From: Lonicera japonica
Taxonomy: Eukaryota; Streptophyta; Magnoliopsida; Dipsacales; Caprifoliaceae
Reading direction: 5' to 3'
DNA: 64,000 nucleotides
NCBI GenBank assembly: GCA_021464415.1
Contig: CM038470.1
Coordinates: forward strand, 40,976,099-41,040,098
In this document: one piece after another, positions 1-12,556 of the stretch
Position numbering within the stretch: the first letter of the stretch is position 1
Layout of the letters: each line of letters begins with the position of its first letter
Program-made: the position numbers and the translations under genes
Notes under the pieces: model-generated
Seen by the model: the letters and a program-made list of their open reading frames with translations, nothing else
Database searches by the model: none
What the model was told of the DNA's origin: nothing

Positions 1-371
1 TTCTTTCAGTACAAGACTAATCTAAAAGAAAATGCATTAAATAAATGCGTGACCTTTTTTTTTTTTTCGGTTAACGATGTTTGCATTTCACATTATTATT
101 ATAACACTTTGAAATTATTTTTGGTAACACTGTATACGAATTTTTTGGAATACTTTTGATACATTAAATACACTTTTTAAAATGTTAAAATACTTATATG
201 GAATACTAATATTATTAATTGTTTATTTGAAAAGAAGGGCACTATTGTTGGGGTTTTTTTTAAGCAAAATGCTCGGATACTCAAGGAAAAAAAATTAGTG
301 TTTGTTATTAAAGAGAGTGAGACTTAATAACTTCTGTAAAAAAAAATACACGGAGTACTTAACAAGTGATA

Positions 372-1060
372 AGACCGTCTCTTATGTGTAGTATAAAAAT
401 GTAGTGTAAAAGTGGAAATTTAGCCTATTAATGAAGATGAAAACATAGCGGTAAAAATGTAAAAATAGCTCTCACGACACATCATGTGTCGGGGGAGAGT
501 TTGTGAGTTTGGCCGACACATCATGTGTCGTGCCAATGGTTTTAATTTGTGTAAGTGTAGAGAGAGAGTATATGAAGAATCTAGAGAAATTTGAAACAAA
601 AAAGGAGAAAGATGAAGGAAAAAGAAGAAAAACTACTTTTCTTTTCTTTTTGCCGGAGACTTCTATTTGTCTAGACATGATACAAGTGGGTTCAAGTGAG
701 AGAGTATACGAAGAATCCTGCTTTTCTTTTGTTTCTGCTTGAGGAAGGAAAAAAGAAGAAAGAACAGGGGAGAAAGATGATGACAATGAAAGAGCATGAC
801 TGAGCCAAAAAATTCATGCCTTCACACGACACTTGATGTGTTGTGGGAGTGGCAAATTTATGCCTCCCGACACATCATGTGTCGTGGAAGAGTAATTTCA
901 CTATCCCGATATATCATTCATCGTGCGAGGTATAATATTGTCGGCCTGCAAATATACCTTTCATTTACACTTTTACCTCCGAATTTACATTTTTAAGCTA
1001 AGCGGTGGGGCATCAATATATGTAGATTTGGCTTTTTACCCTACCCGGTACAGATGGTCT
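372..1060. mobile_element. Putative non-autonomous DNA transposon with internal palindromes
   Basis: This block is missing from the equivalent position of other U copies (near 41570 and 36160). Its ends are imperfect inverted repeats: AGACCGTCTCT...TAAAAA on the left and AGACCATCTGT...TAAAAA on the right, matching at about 20 of 28 positions. Inside are three exact copies of the palindrome CGACACATCATGTGTCG (475-491, 514-530, 868-884) and two decayed ones (827-843, 907-923). No clean target duplication is visible, so the superfamily is not assigned. The ORFs across it look like chance. Confidence 0.5.
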
Positions 1061-2213
1061 AACAAAAGTAAATACATATTTTTTCCAAAGTAAAATTTTC
1101 TCCGAAAAAACAAAACAGATTTTGTCAGCTCGATTTCAAGCTTAAGTTTATGGGCTTTTCTTTTCCTTCTTCTTGAGTTAATGGGCCCTTGTTTTTAGTA
1201 ATATTATTAATTATAAACCAGCCCTATACATATTAGTTTGGTGGTGAGCCTTGTGTCTCTGCGTAGTGTACACAGCTACATACCTTGTATTTCTATTAAA
1301 AATACTAAAAAATAGAGTAATTCAAAAACACATTTTAAAAGTGATTTTCAATTAATTAATATCCTTTATCACTTTGGTTGATATTCATTTGGATTACAAC
1401 TTTTGATACACTTTGTGGATCATATAGCATTTCACATATTTTAACTCCTAATTGGGGTTTGCACTTCGAATTTTAATTTGAGAAATGATATGCAGCCCAA
1501 TGAACATTTGCATTAAAGATTGGAAGACAGAGTGATGAATAACAACAATTAGTTGAAAGTTATTTTTAAGTCGTACTTTAGAATTGTTTTTTTCTTTTTA
1601 GGGCTCACTAGCATTATCCTTTAAATTTCTTTGAGTTTCCACCACAATTTGTACATTTGATACTATTTTCTTGACTAAAGCGTCCTTATGGCTTCTCACA
1701 TAATATTTTAGTTTCTATTTGTGTTTGCACTCCTTACAGGAAAAGTAATACACAAGGTCTTAATTGCAACCTTAAAACAAAGAATTAATTGCAAGCACTT
1801 TTTACTGAAATATGTTATATTTATGCATATGTTCATGGATAATAATCTTGTAATATTTGCTAATCTCTTACGTGTTTTTTTTTTTAACAATTATGATGCG
1901 AGTTTAAGTTTCTTGACCTTAAATAAACTAGGGTAGTAAATTATAACCCTATTTGGCTATTTTCTTATTGGCCAAAAGATTCAAGTCACCGTCAAATCAA
2001 CAAATATTTTATTAACATTATAAAAATAAAATAAAATCAGATATGTCCAGATTTTTTAATTTTGTTGGTTTTCTTTCTCTTCATTTGTGATTGTTTCTGT
2101 CCTCCCTAGCCCCTTTACTGTGTGAAGGTATTTGTAGAGCAGCACGGATCAGAGAAGAAGCGAGTATATCAACACTTGACGACACAAATATAATTCAAGA
2201 TTACAAAGATTTA

Positions 2214-2698
2214 GAGTAAACAACTCAGATGACCACTAAACTTTCGATCAAATACCATTTTGACCATCAAACTTTAAAACCAACCACTTTGATCATCCAA
2301 TTTTGAAGTGAGTACCACATTGGCCATTCTTTCTAATTTGACTGCTAAATTGAACGGAATGAAAACATGTGCAAGGCTCATTACTTCATCTAAACTTATT
2401 TTGATCATTTTCCTTATAAAATAGCCCACGTTTGTTGAAAATTTTGCTATCTTTTTTACACTGTGTGTGTTTTATTTTGGTAAGAATTATCGGAGGGAAA
2501 GGTCGATTTGTTGCAATATGACCAAAATGACCTTACACAAAGTGCCATGCAAATGCATCAAATTTAACAGCCAAATTGAACAAAATGGTTAAAGTGATAC
2601 TCATTCCAAAATTGGATGGACAAAGTGGTTTGTTTTAAAGTTTAATGGTCAAAGCAGTATTAGATTAAAAGTTTAGTGGCCATTTGGACTATTTACTC
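2214..2698. mobile_element. MITE with ~130-bp inverted repeats (Mutator-type)
   Basis: A 485-bp element whose first ~130 bp match the reverse complement of its last ~130 bp (GAGTAAA...TTTACTC termini; shared blocks include CCACTAAACTTT and CCAATTTTG). It is flanked by AAAGATTTA (2205-2213) and ATAGATTTA (2699-2707), a 9-bp direct repeat with one mismatch, as expected for Mutator-like elements. U copies at 7595 and 42715 run straight through this point, giving a paralogous empty site. Confidence 0.85.
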
Positions 2699-4555
2699 AT
2701 AGATTTATATTGCTCTTATGAGAAAGGGGGGGTTGTCCTCAAAGAGAAAGAGAGGACTATTTAAATGTGAAATGCACAAAAAGAATAAGAAAAATGTAAA
2801 AACTTACTTTTCACCATTGGATCTCTTCAAACTATTTTCATCCATATGATCCTTAAAGTTAGTAGTTCTCTCAATATTTAGACTTGTATGATTTGTATTA
2901 TATATTGTCATTTTTGAATTCTTTACCTTTCCATGTTTTCTCCTTTCTGTCTATTGTAACAATAATTTGTTGTAAATGATTAAGGGAGGAACTTGTACCT
3001 TAGAAAGCAAGCTTGGGAAATGAGCACCTTGTGTGAATACTTGTATTTTAGTTGAAATTCCTTGTGAACTCCTCGATCAAATCCCGAGTTTTGGGAGTAA
3101 GGCTCAAACATGAGCACTTTGTGTGAATACTCGTACTTTAAATCGCTTGAGTTTAGGCCAAATTTTGCAAAACAAACAGATCTAAATTAGGAGGAATTTA
3201 GCTTATCAAAAGGCATCAGATGATTAAGGCAAAACATTTATTTTTACAAATTGATTTTTCTTGCTTTGTCGTTTATTTACGGATATTAGCTATAGACACT
3301 ACAAATATTTTTGTATTCCAGTTTTTTGAAAAATGTTGTAGCGTAAGAGTACGTGTTAAGCATGCATATTATGAATAGAAATAATAACTTTCTATGCGAG
3401 AATTTATGCCTTATTTAAAGTGTATTTAAGCTTTGTTCTTTCTATAAGTAGTTTGTTAATATGTCCGCTAAAGACACTCGTTAACATGACCCAAGTAAGT
3501 ATCACAAAATTATGATCTTAAAAGAGACTTAAAATTTGTTGACCTCCTAAAATAAGGTTTAACATGATCTTCCACTATGATTACTTAATTTATTAAATAA
3601 CATGGACCTACAATTGTTATTCATTCATCTAATTACTGTTGTAACTAATGAGAGTAGAGGGCCATGCTAACCTTCATTTTAAGAGGGTCAATAAATTAGC
3701 TCTATGCAAAGTTGGATTGTTAGTTTTATTAGTTTATTTTAATAAAAAAATTATTTATTAGAAAAATAAAATTAAATATGGAAGTCAAATCTGTCCCCCT
3801 CCCCCCCCCCCCCCTCCTTTTTTTCTTGAAAAATAGTTGTAGTAGTACTAGTTACATTGCACATACCCACTTTGGTGTGAGTGACATTAAAATCAAGGTC
3901 GACTTGCTTGTATTTGCTCATTCATTTTTTTATATTTTTAAAGAAAATTTAAGTGTTAAAAGCATACCTACATAGAAATATTAAAAAAAAATGTGGATTT
4001 ACAAAGTCGAAATCCGATTATTTACAAGAAAGCATAAAAGGGACTAAACCAAATATAACTAAATAAAATAAAATTAAAGATAGAAAATGGGCTAGATAAG
4101 ACAATCCATCCAAGAATACTAAACAAAAAATTATCTTGACTCTACTTTTTGCTTTTAATGGACTTGACTCTACTTTTAAATCAATGGACCTACAATAATT
4201 GAACTGCATTATCTAGTCGTTTTACAAAGAAAAAATGATAAAATATACAGCTATGCCTACCCCAAAAAAATAATTCATGTGGATAATGACTTTGTGGATG
4301 ATTTTTTCTCCCCTTCCTAATCATAACGATAGTCCATAGAGAAAATCAACGTACCTACAATAATTGAACTACATTACCTAGTTGTTTTATAAAAGAAAAC
4401 GATAAAATGTAAAACTATGTCCACCCCAAAAAATAATTCATGCGGATAATGACTTTGGGGACTATTTTTTCTCCCCTTCCTAATCAATAATAATAACCAT
4501 AGTCCATAGAGACACTACATGTTATACAACAATTTTTCATTAAGAGTAATGACTT

Positions 4556-4934
4556 ACGTTTGTTTGTTTGTTTTTTTTTTTTCACTTCCTTTAGTTTGTG
4601 GGCCCTTTTTTAGAAATATTATTAATTATTAACAGGCCCTATACTCTTTACAACACAAACATATTAGTTTGGTGGGGGGCTTGTATTCCTGTAAAAACTA
4701 CTGAAAAATAAGATAATCCAAAAACACAATTTAAAAATGATTTTCAACTAATTAATATCATTTATCACTTTTAGTTGATATTCATTTGGCTTACAACTTT
4801 TGGTATACTTTTTGGATTACATGGCATTTCTCATATTTTAATGTTTGCACTCCGCATTTTAATTTTATAAATGATATACAGCCCAATGAATATTAGCACT
4901 AACGAGTGGAAAAAAGAATGATGAATAATTGTGA
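4556..4934 (+). repeat. U repeat, copy 2, left part
   Basis: Immediately after copy 1 the sequence restarts at the internal 'tttatgggccc' block (equivalent to about 1150 in copy 1) and continues to a point equivalent to about 1540, where a LINE fragment interrupts it. The same end-to-start junction recurs near 9172, showing that the units are tandem and not dispersed at random. The right part of this copy resumes at 7361. Confidence 0.65.
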
Positions 4935-6416
4935 TTTTTTTTAATTTTTTGTTGGGACAACAAAAACCAGAAAAACAACTACCTCAACCTCTCTAATAGA
5001 CGCCTAATAGAGGGAGGAACAATAGAAACCCAGTTACACGGGAGAGAATCACGCAACACCGCCCGAACAATACTATTGGCTACAACATTTTGATCTCTCT
5101 TAACAAAAATAAACTTGAAATCAAAAGCTACCGTAAAACATCAAATATCAACGACTAAAGCTTCAGTCTCCCAAGGAGGATCAAGGTCCAAAGAAACAAA
5201 GGAGATCACAAACCTCAAATCACTGCAAATAACTAAACCAGCAATGTTCCTACAGGCTTCTCTGATCGTTTTAGCTTTAGCCATTAGAGCCAACGATGCT
5301 CTGACTTTCTTAGCAACTCCATCGCTCAAACAAAGAGCTTTATCAAACAACACACATGTTGCAACTGCTTTACCTGAAGCGGCTTCGAAAGCAGCATCAC
5401 ACACAAAGAAAAAACCTGATGGGCTCGCATTAGAAACAACATTCCAACTAAGAGTAGGATGCTTAGGACTAGCCAACTGGGGAAGAACATGATTGGACGA
5501 AACTTCAATATCTGAAATCAAATTTTTGGCCGAGAGAACCACCAGAGGCGAAAAGCACTACACATTTAAAAAAACTAGTGCATTTCTAGCTTTCCAAAGG
5601 CTCCAGCCAATAATGATAACCCAATCAAAATGATCACCACCATTACTGATAAAGTCATAAGTCCATTTGATAGCTAAGAGTACACTATTAAAAGAGGAAC
5701 TATTTATTGCATCAAATTCCTTCCACACTTCCAAAGCAAACCTGCACCTAAAGATGATATGTTCCACTACTTCAATCTCGATATTACACCGAGAACACAA
5801 TGGATTCAAATTGCATTTTCGTCTCCATAAATTCTCCTTTGAAGCAACACACACACTCTCCACCAAAACATTTTAATTTTTGGAGGAACGTTCAATTGCC
5901 AAATAGCCTTCCACATAGCCTTCGAAGGGTGGTGAGATGACGACACCAGGCTAGATGAATAAGAGTTTTTATACTTCAATGCTTATAGATAAGCAGATTT
6001 AACACTGAACTTTCCAGACTAAGAAAATTGCGAAACCCATTTATCCTTCCCTTCAGTAAATGCAATCAAAATACTTTCAATGATTCTGGTTTCTTCGCTG
6101 TTAAACAACTGGTTGATTAATCGAGAATTCCACCCGTGATTGTTGGGCTGATGCAACTCATTAACATAAACCAATTCACAACCCAAAGGTAACCGAGGAT
6201 CACCCCAAATTTTCACCTCCTTGCTTGAGACAATATTTGTCTAACTCCTTTCTTCAAAAGGTCCCTCCCTTCCAACATGCTAGAACAGAACCGAGAAGGT
6301 CTATTGCCTATCTTAGCATCCAAGAAGGAAGAATTCGGAAAATAAATGGCTTTAATAAATTTAGCCCAATAAGACTAAGGCTCGTTCAGCAACCTCCATC
6401 CTTGTTTAGCTAATAG
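4935..6416 (-). pseudogene. 5'-truncated LINE fragment (zf-RVT and RNase H-like region)
   Basis: Minus strand. From 6416 downward the translation gives an ALLAKQGWRLL-type segment, typical of the region after the reverse transcriptase of plant L1 elements. At 5866-5558 there is a zinc-binding RT-associated domain (LWRRKCNLNPLCSRC...VVEHIIFRC). At 5542-5141 lies an RNase H-like tail. The 3' end is a T-rich run near 4930-4950 on the plus strand, i.e. a poly(A) remnant. Several frame breaks are present. Endonuclease and RT are missing, so it is a dead, 5'-truncated copy. It is a different family from the LINE at 43195. Confidence 0.75.
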
Positions 6417-7360
6417 CGCCATGACTCGGCGAAAACAACGCGAGTTATTACACTTAAGTGCAGGTGGTCGGTCAAGTAATAAATACTCGGTAAGTCTGAG
6501 GTCGATCCACAGGTAGGAGGGTAGTTTTTTGAGTTATGAAAGTCTCTTTCAAGAGGAAACTGAGAAGAATATATAAAAGATGAAATATGGAGGGAATGGA
6601 ATAAGAATCAATAACTAAACTAACTAAAGGCAATATAACTAAATAAAACATGCAACTAATACTAATCCTAAAGGTAGCGAAACTTTACTAACCTAAAAGC
6701 AATTAAACTAATATAAAATGAACATGCAAAAAGGGATAAATAAAATAACTAATAAAAATAGCGTACTAAATTAATTAAATGCGTGAAAAACATTAATTAA
6801 AATCAAGAATAAAAAAGTGCTAAGGGTATCCATAAGTTCTGTGTAACACAACGGGTAATTCGGTGGACCGGGAATCATTTTCTAATTATTTTTCCTTTAA
6901 AAATTAGCCTACTTTCCACAAGCTAATTGATCTCATAAACTCATATTTTTTGTAATAATTCATGCGTGACATGAACTATACATACCAATACTAATTATGG
7001 AATCAATTTGCAATACATAATTTTACTGAAAACACTTGTTTATGAAAGTGAAGTAGTGCTTGAAACTACAAAACCTTTTATTAAAAGTGAGTTTAGAAAT
7101 ATTACGTAAAAGCCATAATTTAATTCAAATAGGTTAAAACATGATTAAAATCAAATTTGAATTAAAATGAGCGGGAGAAATACAAATTTGGCGATTTCGG
7201 TATCAAAAAGTAAGGATTAAAACTACTACCGAAAACAGCGCGCTCTAGTTTGAAATTATAAAGATACAAAACCAATTAATTTAGAGAGTATAGACCGCTT
7301 TTTAACTCTACCGGTTAGGGTTTAGCGCAAAGACAACGATTCAAACTAGTTTGGTTCTTT
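6417..7360 (-). repeat. LTR-like sequence, probably gypsy-derived
   Basis: No coding potential. On the minus strand it ends with an 'accgagtatttattacttg' stretch followed by 'cgccgagtcatggcgc', which resembles the 3' end of a plant gypsy LTR followed by a TGGCGC primer-binding start. The GCGC overlaps the LINE reading frame next to it, so the exact junction is unclear. The other end near 7360 abuts the U repeat. Assignment is from general resemblance only. Confidence 0.35.
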
Positions 7361-9172
7361 TGTCGGAAAGATTCAAGTTACTGTCAAATCAACAAATATT
7401 TTATTAACATTATAAAAATAAAATAAAATCAGATATGTCCAGATTTTGTAATTTTTTGGATTTCTTTCTCTTCGTTTGTGATAGTTTTTGCCCTCCCTAG
7501 CTCCTTTAGGGTGTGAAGGTATTTGTAGAGCAGTACAGATCGAAGAAGCGAGAAGATCGACACTTGATGACACAAATCTAATTCAAAATTACAATGATTT
7601 ATATTGCTCTTATGAGAAAGGGGAGTTGTCCTCTCTGAGAAAGAGAGCACAATTTAGATGTAAAAAGGATAAAAAGAATAAGAAAATGTAAAATCTTACT
7701 TCTCACCATTGGACCTATTTAACTATTTTCAGCCATACGATCCTTAAAGTTAATGGTCCTCTCAATATTTAGATTTCTATGACTTGTATTATATATTGTC
7801 ATTTTTGAATTCTTTACCTTTCCATATTTTCTCCTTTCCGTCTGTTGCAACAAGAATTTGTTGTAAATGATTAAGGTAGGAACTTGTACCTAAGAGAGCA
7901 AGCTTGAGAAATGAGCACCTTGTGTGAATACTTGTATTTTAGTTGAAATCCTGAGTGAACTCTATTAAATCCCGAGTTTTGGGAGTAAGGCTCAAACAAG
8001 AGCACTTTGTGTGAATACTCGTATTTTAAATCGCTTGAGTTTAAGCCCAAATTTGCATCACAAGAATATGTCCACCAAAGGCACTCGTTAACATGACCCA
8101 AGTAAGTATCACAAAATTATGATCTTAAAAGTGACTTCAAATTTGTTGACCTCCTAAAGTAAGGTTTAACATGATCTTCCACTATAATTACTTAATGTAT
8201 TAAAATAACAAATGGACCTACAATCAATATTCATTCTTGTACTTATCGTTGTAACTAATGAAACTGGAGGACTATATTAACTTTCACTTTAAGAGGGTGA
8301 ATAAATCAGCTCTATGCAAAGTTGGACCGTTAGTTTTATTAATTTATTCCAATACCAAAATTATTTATTATAATAATTAAATTAAACATGGAAGTGAAAT
8401 TTGTTCCCTTTTATTTTTGAAAAATTGTTGTAGTACTAGTTACATTGCACATACCCACTTTGGTGTGAATGACATTAAAATCAAGGTTGACTTGCTTGTA
8501 TTTGCTCTTTCATTTTTTATATTTTTAAAGAAAATTTAAGTTTTAAAAGCGTAGCTACAAAGAAATATTATAAAAAGAAATGTAAATTAACAAAGCTAAA
8601 ATCTGATTATTTACAGAAAGTATAAAAGGGACTAAACCAAATATAACTAAATAAAATAAAAGTAAAGTTAGAAAGTGGACTATTAAGACAATCCATCCTA
8701 GAATACCAAAGAAAAAATTTATCTTGACTAAAACAATAATTAAATCATGATCTATAATATCGCAAATTATAACCTTTAGTTACCTTGCGGCAAGGCTCTA
8801 TTTTGAAATTGTTTAAACCAAATTACCTACCACAATTGACCTGCATCATCTAGTTGTTTTACAAAGAAAAAATGATAAAACGTACAACTATGCCTACCCC
8901 AAAAAATAAATTACATCGATAATAACTTTGGGGATGATTTTTTCTCTCCATCCATAGAGAAAATCAATGGACCTACAATAATTGAACTGCATTACCTAGT
9001 CGTTTTATAAAAGAAAATGATAAAAACGTACAACTATGTCCACCCGAAAAAATAATTCACGCCAATAATGACTTTGGGGACTATTTTCTCTCCCCTCCCT
9101 AATCAATAATCATAACCATAGTCCATAGAGACACTAGCATGTTATACAACAATTTTTTCATTAAGAGTAATG
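7361..9172 (+). repeat. U repeat, copy 2, right part
   Basis: Collinear with copy 1 from about 1980 to 4555 but without the 2214-2698 MITE. It shares the 'gtcaaatcaacaaatatttt' block at 7383, the STLDDTN peptide stretch near 7557, the 'ctcttatgagaaag' block near 7605 and the end blocks near 8430, 8985 and 9137. The reading frame at 7488-7691 continues past the end of the corresponding frame in copy 1 because the MITE is absent. No function recognised. Confidence 0.7.
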
Positions 9173-9866
9173 ACTTAAGTTTCTTCTTCTTCCTTTTTCA
9201 CCCTTTTGTTTATGAGCCCTTTTTCAGTAATATTATTAATTATTAACAGGCCCAATACTCTTTAGAATACATACATATAAGTTTGGCGGTGGGCCTTGTG
9301 TCTGTGCGTAGCTTGCAAAGCCTCATGCCTTGTATTCCTATAAAAAGTACTAAAAAATAAAATTATCCAAAAATATTTTCAACTAATTAATATCATCTAT
9401 CACTTTTAGTTGATATTCATTTGGGCTACAACTTTTGGTATACTTTTTGGATTACATAACATTTCTCATATTTTAATGTTTGCACTCCGCATCTTAATTT
9501 GAGAAATGATATACAACCCACTAAACATTTGCACTAAAGAGTTGAAGATAGAGTGATGAATAACAATAATTTGTTGAAAGTTACTTTTGAGTTGTACTTT
9601 TGAATTTTTTTTTTCCTTTTGCAATTTAGTAGCATTATCATTTCAAATTCTTTGAGTTTCCACCACGCCATTAGTGGATTTGATACTAGTTTCTTAACCA
9701 AAGTGCCCTTGTGGCTTCATATGTAATATTTTAGTTTCTATTTTTGTTGCCACCCCATACATAAAATGTAATACACATGGTCTTAATTACAATTGAAAAA
9801 CAAAGAATTGCGAGCACATTTTACTGAAATATATTATATTTATGCCTATGTTCATGATGTTGTGAT
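9173..9866 (+). repeat. U repeat, copy 3, truncated by a copia element
   Basis: Begins with the same internal block as copy 2 and is collinear with copy 1 from about 1150 to about 1840 ('gcatgttatac' junction near 9140, then the 'tttatgagccc' block near 9208). It is interrupted at 9867 by the copia LTR and does not resume within the next 25 kb. Confidence 0.65.
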
Positions 9867-10550
9867 TGTTAGCATTTAATCACGCTACGGATCTTAATTC
9901 AAATAGTGTTTATTAATAATTAGAGATAATAGGACGAGGAAAAAAGTAAGAAAATAGATGATGGAAAACAAAATAGTCAACAAATGAAGATTTCACTAAT
10001 TCTTTGAAAATGATTACAAAATCTATCATAAGAATTATTGAACTTAAAGCTCTCACAGAAGAATAAAATCAATAGCCCATTAATCTCTCATTCACAACAA
10101 GTTGAACTCTCCGAACCAATCCCCACAGAAAAAAGAATTATTCCACACCCCAATCTCTTGAATGATTTTATCTAAATACAGTGATATAATAGAGTCCATC
10201 AAATCCAGAATAAGGTAACAACAATCCTACGTAAATAAGGAAACTATTAACAAGGTAATAGAGACAAAAAAAAAAAAAAACAGGAAACCAAGTTCTACAA
10301 GGAAACCTTTATTCCGTCCAGGTGCAAAATGACTTTTGCACCTTTCTCACATTTTTGTGCCTTTCCAGAGTGCAATCTTATAGGTAAAAAAGTGCTTTTA
10401 CACCTTTTTAGACTACAATCTTACTTCTCTATTTTATCGCAAATCCTCTTTTGCACCATTCGAGCAAATTTTATTTCAAGTTAAGCAAAACAATATGGTT
10501 TCCAATTGAGCTCCTCTTTTCATAGGTTTGGACTCAAGCAAAATATAACA
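9867..10550 (-). mobile_element. Ty1/copia 3' LTR
   Basis: A 684-bp sequence starting TGTTAGCA and ending AATATAACA on the plus strand, so both strands read TGTTA...TAACA as expected for LTR termini. On the minus strand it lies downstream of the copia gag-pol remnant and is directly preceded by a purine-rich tract (AAAAGGTGGTGAT, 10563-10551). It is therefore the 3' LTR. No second copy was found in the window. Confidence 0.7.
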
Positions 10551-11800
10551 ATCACCACCTTTTGTGAAGGGAACAAAACCAACCGCTATCTTCTTCTTCA
10601 CCTTGATGCCACATAAAATCATTTTTTGTCTCACCCTTTACAAGGACCACTCAATCATCTATGTCAATGATCGAGTCATATTTGATTATCTATATCAATG
10701 ATCAGACCATGTCCATCTTGGACATCCTCACGAGCATGTATCTCTGAGTAGTCAATGGTCTAGAGCCACCACCTAAGCCATAACTCATCCTTGCTGAGTT
10801 TGCACCCCTGGAACATATGCTTCTTGGTCCCTCAGCACCATCATGCACAACTCTCTCATGTAATCTATACAAGGCCATGTAATGACTTGTCTTCAAAACC
10901 ACATTGTCGCCATGATACATGCTCATTACTTTACCTTGAGTACAATGCCAAATCCCAAGTGATTTTAATATAGAGAGATTGATTAGATTCCACTTTATCT
11001 CTCGCACATGTTTAACATTTATGATTGTTTGAACCGAGCCATCAAACAATTCCAGGTGAACTTCACCAACTCCACGAACTAGTAATCTGGAGCTATCCCT
11101 ATGTGGACTAACCCGTTACAATCTTTGTATGTGCTATACAATGAACGATTATTGCAAACATGCACATCGGTACCGTAATCTAAGAACCATTCTCCCTGGC
11201 TAGTAAGGTTTGTAGGCATCAATAGGACATCTGAAAGATCGTCTTCTTTATTATAAGAAGTCATCGTAACGGTTGCGACTCCATCAGGGTTAGTAGCCAG
11301 TTTTTCCGAGATGCCATCCTTCTTCCTTGGGCAATCCCCAGCACAATGGTTTGATTGACTACATTTAAAACAATCTCCTTTAAAGATAGTCTTTCGTCAT
11401 TTGATAGAACTTTTCTTTCTATCCACTACAAACACCCTTTATTGAATGGTACTAATTCAATCCCTCTTTCTTATCATCTCTTCCGCAGAAAGAGCTTGAC
11501 ACACCTCTGAGGTGCTGAAAGATGATCTACTCATAAAGTTTTGAGTTAGCATCTTGTACGAATTTGGCTGAGTCCAAATTAGTTGCAAGGCTTTATCTTG
11601 ATCATTCAATTTTTTCACTTATAGCTTCACTATACTTTCCATATGAACCCATGTCATCTATAATTAACTGTGTTATTCCAGGTCATTCAATTCTAACCAC
11701 CATGTGAGATTACTTTTTCTTAAGCATTTCAAGCCAATTGACGTATGTAAATTGCTAATCTTGAGCCTAGTAAGTTATATGTATGGTTCAAAGGCCATTC
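10551..11800 (-). pseudogene. Ty1/copia gag-protease-preintegrase remnant
   Basis: Minus strand, decayed. Near 11640-11460 is a gag segment of the UBN2 type (NDQDKALQLIW...SEVCQALSAEEMI). Near 11375-11335 is a CCHC zinc knuckle (CFKCSQSNHCAGDC). At 11264-11079 is a protease-like stretch (WFLDYGTDVHVC) in which the usual active-site D-S/T-G has become D-Y-G. At 11049-10702 is the GAG-pre-integrase region (MFDGSVQTIINVKHV...NLINLSILKS). Integrase, RT and RNase H are absent: the pol 3' half is deleted before the polypurine tract and 3' LTR. No 5' LTR was recognised. Confidence 0.8.
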
Positions 11801-12556
11801 GACTAGTAATTTAGTGTTTTTCCTAAATCTCAACAAATTGGGTTTATAATGTTCTTTACTATGTGTATCTAGGATATACTACGGTTAAATTATCACCAAA
11901 AGCTTTAAAGACCACATGTATATACAAATGCACCAAAACTATCTCATACTATTCACTCTTGGCGGCTTTTTATGCAAATCACAAGGCTAGTGTCATATAT
12001 GTGTATTTACTTTCATAAGTACATATATTTATTAGTTAGAAACCATAAAAATAATCAATTGGGAGAAAAACTCAAAATTTCCAATTTCTAGTTTATACAC
12101 ATTCTTCAAAGTGGGTTTTATACAAATCTTCAAGAGTACTTGCTTGAATGTGTAACTACTTGTGTAATCATATAATACAAGTGATATTCAACTATTATTA
12201 ACCATCAATTGAAGGTTTATGCATCCCAACCCACATGCGATCAATACAACTTAGGGTTTTTAAAGAAAAAATCCTAATTTTGGATAAATCACTAATTCAT
12301 TACATAATAGTTGAAATTAAAGTTTAAGTATATATTAGTGTTCCCACCTCAATTGAAGCTTTACTACAAGATTGGAAGGTTGAATTGAATGATTGAAGCT
12401 CGAATACCAAGAACACCACAAGCCCTAACTTCTCTTTAAGTTCCCATGGAGGATTGAATGGTAGAGAAGAAAATGGAGAAGATGAGCCTATTTGGATATC
12501 GAATGAAGAAGTTATGACTAAAAGACCATAGTGGTGTCAGAATTCCAAAGAAATTA
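11801..12556. other. No gene; possible LTR-derived sequence
   Basis: AT-rich, no meaningful ORF. The stretch near 12345-12480 (cccacctcaattgaagc, then a purine-rich stretch with 'gaaaatggagaagatg') resembles part of the solo LTR at 16720-19398 (near 18165-18220), so it may be a fragment of a related long LTR. It resumes after the MITE at 12874. Confidence 0.3.

Larger units (their letters stand above)
1..4555 (+). repeat. U repeat, copy 1 (full-length)
   Basis: Unrecognised interspersed repeat. Landmark segments occur in the same order here and in later copies: a start block near 11-50, a block near 180-200, the 'gagagtgagactt' block near 312, the 'agattttgtcagct' block near 1110, a block at 1985-2210, and end blocks near 3840, 4180 and 4510. 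Comparison with the copies from 4556, 7373, 36000, 37203 and 41236 shows that 372-1060 and 2214-2698 are later insertions. A stretch at 2124-2213 is open in one frame (STLDDTN-like peptide) and is shared by several copies. There is a poly-C run near 3799-3815. No long ORF, so the nature of the repeat is unknown. Confidence 0.7.

Noticed and set aside
3795..3820. Poly-C run as a regulatory i-motif/G-quadruplex
   Set aside because: Absent from the same place in other U copies; most simply a slippage expansion in a non-coding repeat.
5115..5492. Plus-strand ORF of 125 codons
   Set aside because: Antisense to the RNase H-like tail of the LINE fragment at 4935-6416, which has recognisable neighbours on the minus strand.
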